Shown here piece by piece: positions 6,541 to 9,947 of a stretch of DNA of 9,947 nucleotides. Both the position numbers and the translations under genes were made by a program. Under the pieces are notes generated by a model that was not told the origin of the DNA, ran no database searches, and saw nothing but the letters and a program-made list of their open reading frames with translations. The DNA comes from Candidatus Auribacterota bacterium (lineage in GTDB: Bacteria; Auribacterota; JAFGBW01), in the NCBI GenBank assembly GCA_016932965.1, contig JAFGBW010000012.1, forward strand, positions 1 through 9,947. The letters run 5' to 3'. The stretch's first letter is position 1. Every line of letters starts with the position of its first letter.

Positions 6541-6575
6541 AATTTTTGATACTCCCGTAACTGTCATACTTTGAG

Positions 6576-6600
6576 AGTCTTCCACCAAAGGTGTAGGACT
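6576..6600 (-). terminator. Candidate hairpin after the TonB-receptor gene
   Basis: AGTCTTCCACC (6576-6586) and GGTGTAGGACT (6590-6600) form an 11-position stem with one mismatch and one wobble around an AAA loop (TTT on the minus strand). It starts 40 nt after the receptor stop codon. No T-run follows on the minus strand, so termination is uncertain; transcript-end protection is equally possible. Confidence 0.3.
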
Positions 6601-6639
6601 ACCTGTCTAAATTAATTCAGATATTATCCTGAAGCTGAT

Positions 6640-8727
6640 TCACCATTTCTTTCTGATTTGTCCCCAGAATGTACGTCCGGGCATCTCTAAACTGGAAAGT
6701 GTGGTGGTTCCTGAAGGTTGATAATAAATCTTGTCAAAAAGATTGTTTATCCCGAGATGGATGTCCATCCCCCATAGGGGGAAAATAAAATTGGTTTGTG
6801 CGATGACGTAACTTTCAGTCGAGGAAGTGGTAAAAGACTCCCGGGAACCGGAATAGAAGGCATTAAAATGCCAGAACGAGGATCCCCAGCAGTGGAGATT
6901 GAAGCCGGCATTCGCCTTATCGAGGGGTGTATTGAACAAGCCGGAATGATTGTCTGTATAGTAACTCTTCGTGTGGGAATAGTTCAGATAAGGTTCAAAA
7001 ATATCCTGAATACGGCATGAAAATTCCAGCTCAGCCCCATAACTTTTCCCTGCTTTCATATTCGTGAAATTGAAGGCATAAATACCGTTCTCAGGAGGCC
7101 CCACCGTGACCATACGGTCACCCGTTTCTATCAGATCGTCCACGGAATTATAAAAAACAGACAATTTCGCCCTGCATTTTTCATACGGATTCAGGTCAAA
7201 AATCAATTCCGCGTTTTTAAATTTCTCAGGATCCAAATCCGGATTTCCCACCGCGACGGGATTGTTGATCGTATACATTTCGGAAAAATCCGGGGCCTTG
7301 AATGCTGTTCCGAAAATGAGTTTAATGGAATGGATCTTATTCACGAGATACACAAGAGACAGACGCGGATTGAAGGTGGAACCGAAATCAGAATAATAAT
7401 CATACCTGCCGCCGGCATTAATATGAAGTGCCTCACTGAAGTCATAAATCCCTTCCAGGAAAATTCCGCAGATGTTCCGATCCTCCTCTTTTAACGGAGC
7501 CATGGTGGAGGTGACATCAACGAGATCAGGGGAGTCGAAATAAGCGGAAGTGATCATGTTGAAATTACTTTTTGCGTGCACGTCAGCAAGAGCGATTTTC
7601 TGCGCAAACAATCCGGCAATCAGGGTCAATTGATCAGAAAATCTGTTATGGCATACGGCTTCAGCCGAATACTTGCGGATGATCCAGTCAGAGGTAAGGG
7701 AACCCCCTTCAGGAAAAAATTCAGGCAAACCATCTTTGTCCAGATCATAGGGAATAAAGAATCCTCTGGGAAACAAAGTGCTTTCCCATAAAAAATCAAA
7801 CTGGTCATAAGCAGCCCTGTATCTGATCTCGCATTCATCGGATAGATGCTGCACGTATTGTCCGTCAAAATAGATGTGTGCTTCGTCCCTTAAGGAATCA
7901 TCCGTCAAGATCGGATTGATTCCGACCCTGAAATCCCCCTGGGTCCTGGCATAATTGATATCAAAGGTGAAATCACTGATGTCCCAGCAGAAACGGTAAT
8001 TCTGTCTCTGCAGATTTTCATTCAAAGGACCTGGAGTCAATGCGGCTGGGTGGCCTGTGATCTGGTCCTCTTCCAGGATAAGATCCCTTGCCCCGTCATA
8101 ATGATATAAATCCAAAAAAAAATTTACTTTTCCGTGGTTCCCTTCCATCCCTACAGAGGCTGTGCTTTGAAAGAAGCCGCGCGATCCTCCGGAAACGGAT
8201 ACAATGTTTTTCCGGTCCTGGATGGTTTTTTTCCTTTTAGTGATGAGATTGATCACCCCTCCGAATGCATTGGTTCCATACAGGCAGGACCCAGGCCCCC
8301 TTATGATTTCGACTTTTTCAAAATTGTCCAGTCCCACTTCAGGCCATATAAAATATCGCGTATTCATGAATGAATCCAGGACATCATGGCCGTCTATCAT
8401 GAGTTTGACTCCGGCGATCCCGCGCACATTCAATGACATCCCGCCCATGAAATGACAGGCTGGATCATACCCCATGACAAAATACAAAAGCTCATGAAGG
8501 GTCTTGAATCCCATCTGCCGGATTTGCTCCTTTGAATAGACTTCAATATTGGATGGTGCGGTCCGGGTTTTCTCCTCCACCAATGAGGCGGTTACCACGG
8601 TGATATCTTCAATAAACAAATGCTCATAGGGGGATGATGTGGTTTCCAATCCCTGAGCGTGAACCAATGACAAGTGAAACAACAACAGACAGACCAGATA
8701 TCCAGACAGGTTTAGACATTTATTCAT
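6640..8727 (-). CDS. TonB-dependent outer-membrane receptor
   Basis: The 695-residue protein would import a scarce ligand across the outer membrane using TonB-ExbBD energy. A signal peptide covers 1-24 (cleavage after VHA). A TonB-box-like EDITVVTAS lies at 40-48. The plug domain (about 51-165) has the family landmarks NVRGIAGVKLMIDG (100-113) and VEIIRGPGSCLYGTNAFGGVINLITK (139-164). The barrel follows, with the typical FGTAFKAPDFSEMY and NPDLDPEK motifs, and it ends in Trp as outer-membrane barrels do. Length is normal for the CirA/FepA/BtuB-like group. The substrate (siderophore, haem, corrinoid, metal chelate) cannot be told from sequence. AAAGGA lies 7 nt before the ATG. It is third in the operon, 30 bp after the polyferredoxin gene. 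No Fur-like operator was found next to it. Confidence 0.95.
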   Translation of the reverse strand: MNKCLNLSGYLVCLLLFHLSLVHAQGLETTSSPYEHLFIEDITVVTASLVEEKTRTAPSNIEVYSKEQIRQMGFKTLHELLYFVMGYDPACHFMGGMSLNVRGIAGVKLMIDGHDVLDSFMNTRYFIWPEVGLDNFEKVEIIRGPGSCLYGTNAFGGVINLITKRKKTIQDRKNIVSVSGGSRGFFQSTASVGMEGNHGKVNFFLDLYHYDGARDLILEEDQITGHPAALTPGPLNENLQRQNYRFCWDISDFTFDINYARTQGDFRVGINPILTDDSLRDEAHIYFDGQYVQHLSDECEIRYRAAYDQFDFLWESTLFPRGFFIPYDLDKDGLPEFFPEGGSLTSDWIIRKYSAEAVCHNRFSDQLTLIAGLFAQKIALADVHAKSNFNMITSAYFDSPDLVDVTSTMAPLKEEDRNICGIFLEGIYDFSEALHINAGGRYDYYSDFGSTFNPRLSLVYLVNKIHSIKLIFGTAFKAPDFSEMYTINNPVAVGNPDLDPEKFKNAELIFDLNPYEKCRAKLSVFYNSVDDLIETGDRMVTVGPPENGIYAFNFTNMKAGKSYGAELEFSCRIQDIFEPYLNYSHTKSYYTDNHSGLFNTPLDKANAGFNLHCWGSSFWHFNAFYSGSRESFTTSSTESYVIAQTNFIFPLWGMDIHLGINNLFDKIYYQPSGTTTLSSLEMPGRTFWGQIRKKW

Positions 8728-8757
8728 TCAAGCATCCTTTCTATAGTACATGTTTTT

Positions 8758-9600
8758 TTACCTTCCCCATTTATTTTGAATGGCCTGGTGAGGACAAATT
8801 CTCAGGCACTCCCCGCAGGCAATGCATTCTGCGCTTCCGGCTTCCTTTTCCACATGAAGCCCTACCGGGCATACGTTGGAAAAAAGACCGCAGGAGATGC
8901 ATGACGCCGGATCCACGAAGATCCGGTAAAACGAAAACCGGCTTAAAAGACCGTATATCGCGCCCAGCGGGCACACGCTCCTGCAGAACACGCAGGAAAT
9001 AAAAACCATCAGAATCAGAAAAAGGATGAGAATGGAAAATCTCAAATAAAGGGAAGACGACCAGGAATCCAAGCTGTTTACGAAAGAAAAAAAATAAGCC
9101 GGGAGGAAGGCGGTGAGATTTCCTACCGGACAGATTTTGCAGAAATACACATTCAGGCGGACAGCCGTTTCATAACCAAGAATAAAGGGAAGGATGAATA
9201 CCAATACAAGCAGCGCCGCATATTTAAAATAATTGAAAATCCGGGGCAGCAACTTCTTTCTGCCGGGCAAACGGTAAAGCAATTCCTGTAAAAGTCCAAA
9301 GGGAAAAACAAAGGCGCAAACAAGGCGTCCGCTGATGATTCCGATAAAAGAAATGGTTCCCAGAGCAAAAACAGGAAGCGAACGGAGCGCTGAAGAAAAA
9401 GAGAGCACACCCACAGGGCAGGCAAATGTTGAGAGAGAACAGCCATGGCAGGTGAAGCCAGGTGAACAAAGATAGCGCGCCTTCACGCCCAATGTAGCCA
9501 GGTTTAAAAAAAAAGTGGAAATCAATGAAAAATAAAACCTCAGCCGGTTGAAAAAAGGAGGCGCCGCGTCACGCGCAGGGCCGACATTCAGTTCTTTCAC
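8758..9600 (-). CDS. NapH-like membrane polyferredoxin with two expected Cys replaced by Phe
   Basis: This 280-residue inner-membrane protein would move electrons through Fe-S clusters, as NapH, NosR and relatives do. It has about five spans (roughly 22-40, 70-100, 122-142, 160-176, 184-205). Cys motifs in order: CHGC (51-54) with CPVG (61-64), Cys95 in GRLVCAFVFPFGLLQEL, CKICPVG (154-160), CVFCRSVCPLGA (203-214), then two ferredoxin motifs. The second of these, CIACGECLRICP (259-270), is complete. The first, CISCGLFSNVCP (234-245), has Phe240 where the third Cys belongs. Likewise the family's GRxxCGWxCPFG element has Phe99 for its second Cys. Both Phe codons are TTT, one base from TGT. The start is GTG, overlapping the upstream stop as GTGA, so translation is probably coupled. 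The electron donor and acceptor are unknown. Confidence 0.85.
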   Translation of the reverse strand: MKELNVGPARDAAPPFFNRLRFYFSLISTFFLNLATLGVKARYLCSPGFTCHGCSLSTFACPVGVLSFSSALRSLPVFALGTISFIGIISGRLVCAFVFPFGLLQELLYRLPGRKKLLPRIFNYFKYAALLVLVFILPFILGYETAVRLNVYFCKICPVGNLTAFLPAYFFSFVNSLDSWSSSLYLRFSILILFLILMVFISCVFCRSVCPLGAIYGLLSRFSFYRIFVDPASCISCGLFSNVCPVGLHVEKEAGSAECIACGECLRICPHQAIQNKWGR

Positions 9601-9872
9601 GTTTTACAGTCCTTCTCTTCCTTGGACGCCTCCCCGCTGTAAGCATCATACAGTTTTCCCGCCTTCAAAACCAAACCGTCAATCGTGGCAAGCTCTATAT
9701 AATCAGTTCCGTTGATTGTCGTTACGGAACCGTCACCCACAGAATAGACCCGGTTCTTTTCAAAAATAAAACCGGCCAGAATAAACGCCAGTGATGCAAA
9801 CGTTAAAAATGCTTTCCATGATTTCAGAACTGGCTGATGACTGAACGATAATTGACTTTTAAAATTATCCAT
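9597..9872 (-). CDS. Small single-span membrane protein, function unknown
   Basis: The protein has 91 residues. A hydrophobic segment at about 20-37 follows a short charged, Lys-containing N-terminus. The rest (about 38-91) is polar and predicted beta-like, with NGTDYIELATIDGLVLKAGKLYDAYSG, and it probably lies outside the cytoplasm; the tail is Lys/Glu-rich and ends DCKT. I do not recognise the family. It is first in the operon with the polyferredoxin gene, overlapping it by 4 bp (GTGA), and upstream of the TonB receptor. That tight coupling suggests an accessory subunit or assembly partner of the polyferredoxin. The ribosome binding site is poor (GGATGGG, about 11 nt upstream), so another start cannot be excluded, though no better ATG is seen. 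Confidence 0.7.
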   Translation of the reverse strand: MDNFKSQLSFSHQPVLKSWKAFLTFASLAFILAGFIFEKNRVYSVGDGSVTTINGTDYIELATIDGLVLKAGKLYDAYSGEASKEEKDCKT

Positions 9873-9947
9873 ATTCTAAATTACCCATCCGTAAATTCTG
9901 AATTGAATTGCTGTATGACACAAAATTATTTTAAAAAAGTCTAGACA
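9873..9947 (-). promoter_or_regulatory. Upstream region of the small protein/polyferredoxin/TonB-receptor operon
   Basis: This A+T-rich leader probably contains the operon promoter. A weak candidate on the minus strand is TTGTGT, 17 nt, CAGAAT. ATTCTAA (9873-9879) and ATTCTGA (9895-9901) resemble the heptamers at 3572-3606 but are not in tandem phase. The window ends here, so upstream control sites may be cut off. Confidence 0.25.

Noticed and set aside
7626-7868. Minus-strand frame inside the TonB receptor
   Set aside because: It is a different-frame shadow within the intact 695-codon barrel gene; there is no sign of a frameshift in the receptor.
8134-8455. Overlapping plus-strand frames opposite the TonB receptor plug
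   Set aside because: They lie antisense to a strongly conserved domain, have no ribosome binding site or family features, and are shadows of the receptor's codon pattern.
9153-9469. Two alternative-frame minus-strand frames inside the polyferredoxin gene
   Set aside because: The polyferredoxin frame keeps all its motifs in order across this stretch; the others are composition shadows.
1-9947. CRISPR array, tRNA, rRNA or riboswitch
   Set aside because: I saw no regularly spaced direct repeats, no cloverleaf-like sequence with a CCA end, no rRNA segments and no recognisable riboswitch core in the spacers.

Overview
The window reads as a chromosomal segment of a Gram-negative bacterium. It encodes a TonB-dependent receptor, a second predicted outer-membrane barrel protein and proteins with Sec-type signal peptides. 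The mix of a zinc-ribbon/PEGA-domain Ser/Thr kinase, a NapH-like membrane ferredoxin, moderate-to-low G+C genes and very A+T-rich spacers suggests Desulfobacterota (former Deltaproteobacteria) or a relative. That placement is inference; no rRNA or tRNA gene is present to confirm it. All six well-supported protein genes plus one small one lie on the minus strand, so transcription runs from the right end to the left end.

Right block (9872 to 6640): a predicted operon of a 91-residue single-span membrane protein, a NapH-like polyferredoxin whose GTG start overlaps the previous stop by 4 bp, and after 30 bp a TonB-dependent outer-membrane receptor. The layout suggests uptake of a substrate across the outer membrane linked to electron transfer at the inner membrane. 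The substrate cannot be read from the sequence. The polyferredoxin has Phe at two positions where a cluster-ligand Cys is expected.

Middle (6639 to 6045): a gene-poor stretch holding an imperfect hairpin after the receptor gene, a roughly 210-bp MITE-like element with 22-nt terminal inverted repeats and a perfect 14-bp internal hairpin, and a candidate promoter for the kinase gene. It is followed by a stand-alone 797-residue Ser/Thr kinase (6044 to 3651) with zinc-ribbon N-terminus, kinase domain, one membrane span and a long extracytoplasmic tail of PEGA-like repeats.

Left block (3351 to 228): three closely spaced genes, namely a predicted small outer-membrane barrel protein, a DUF1189-like membrane protein and uvrC. 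The UvrC is complete for both nuclease domains but stops before the usual C-terminal helix-hairpin-helix region. The spacer 3352-3650 carries heptamer tandem repeats and two hairpins. The first 227 bases are an extremely A+T-rich, apparently non-coding tail with nested palindromes.

I did not find a clear new defence or mobile system. The items most worth a second look are the truncated UvrC, the cysteine-depleted polyferredoxin beside a TonB receptor, and the MITE-like repeat.
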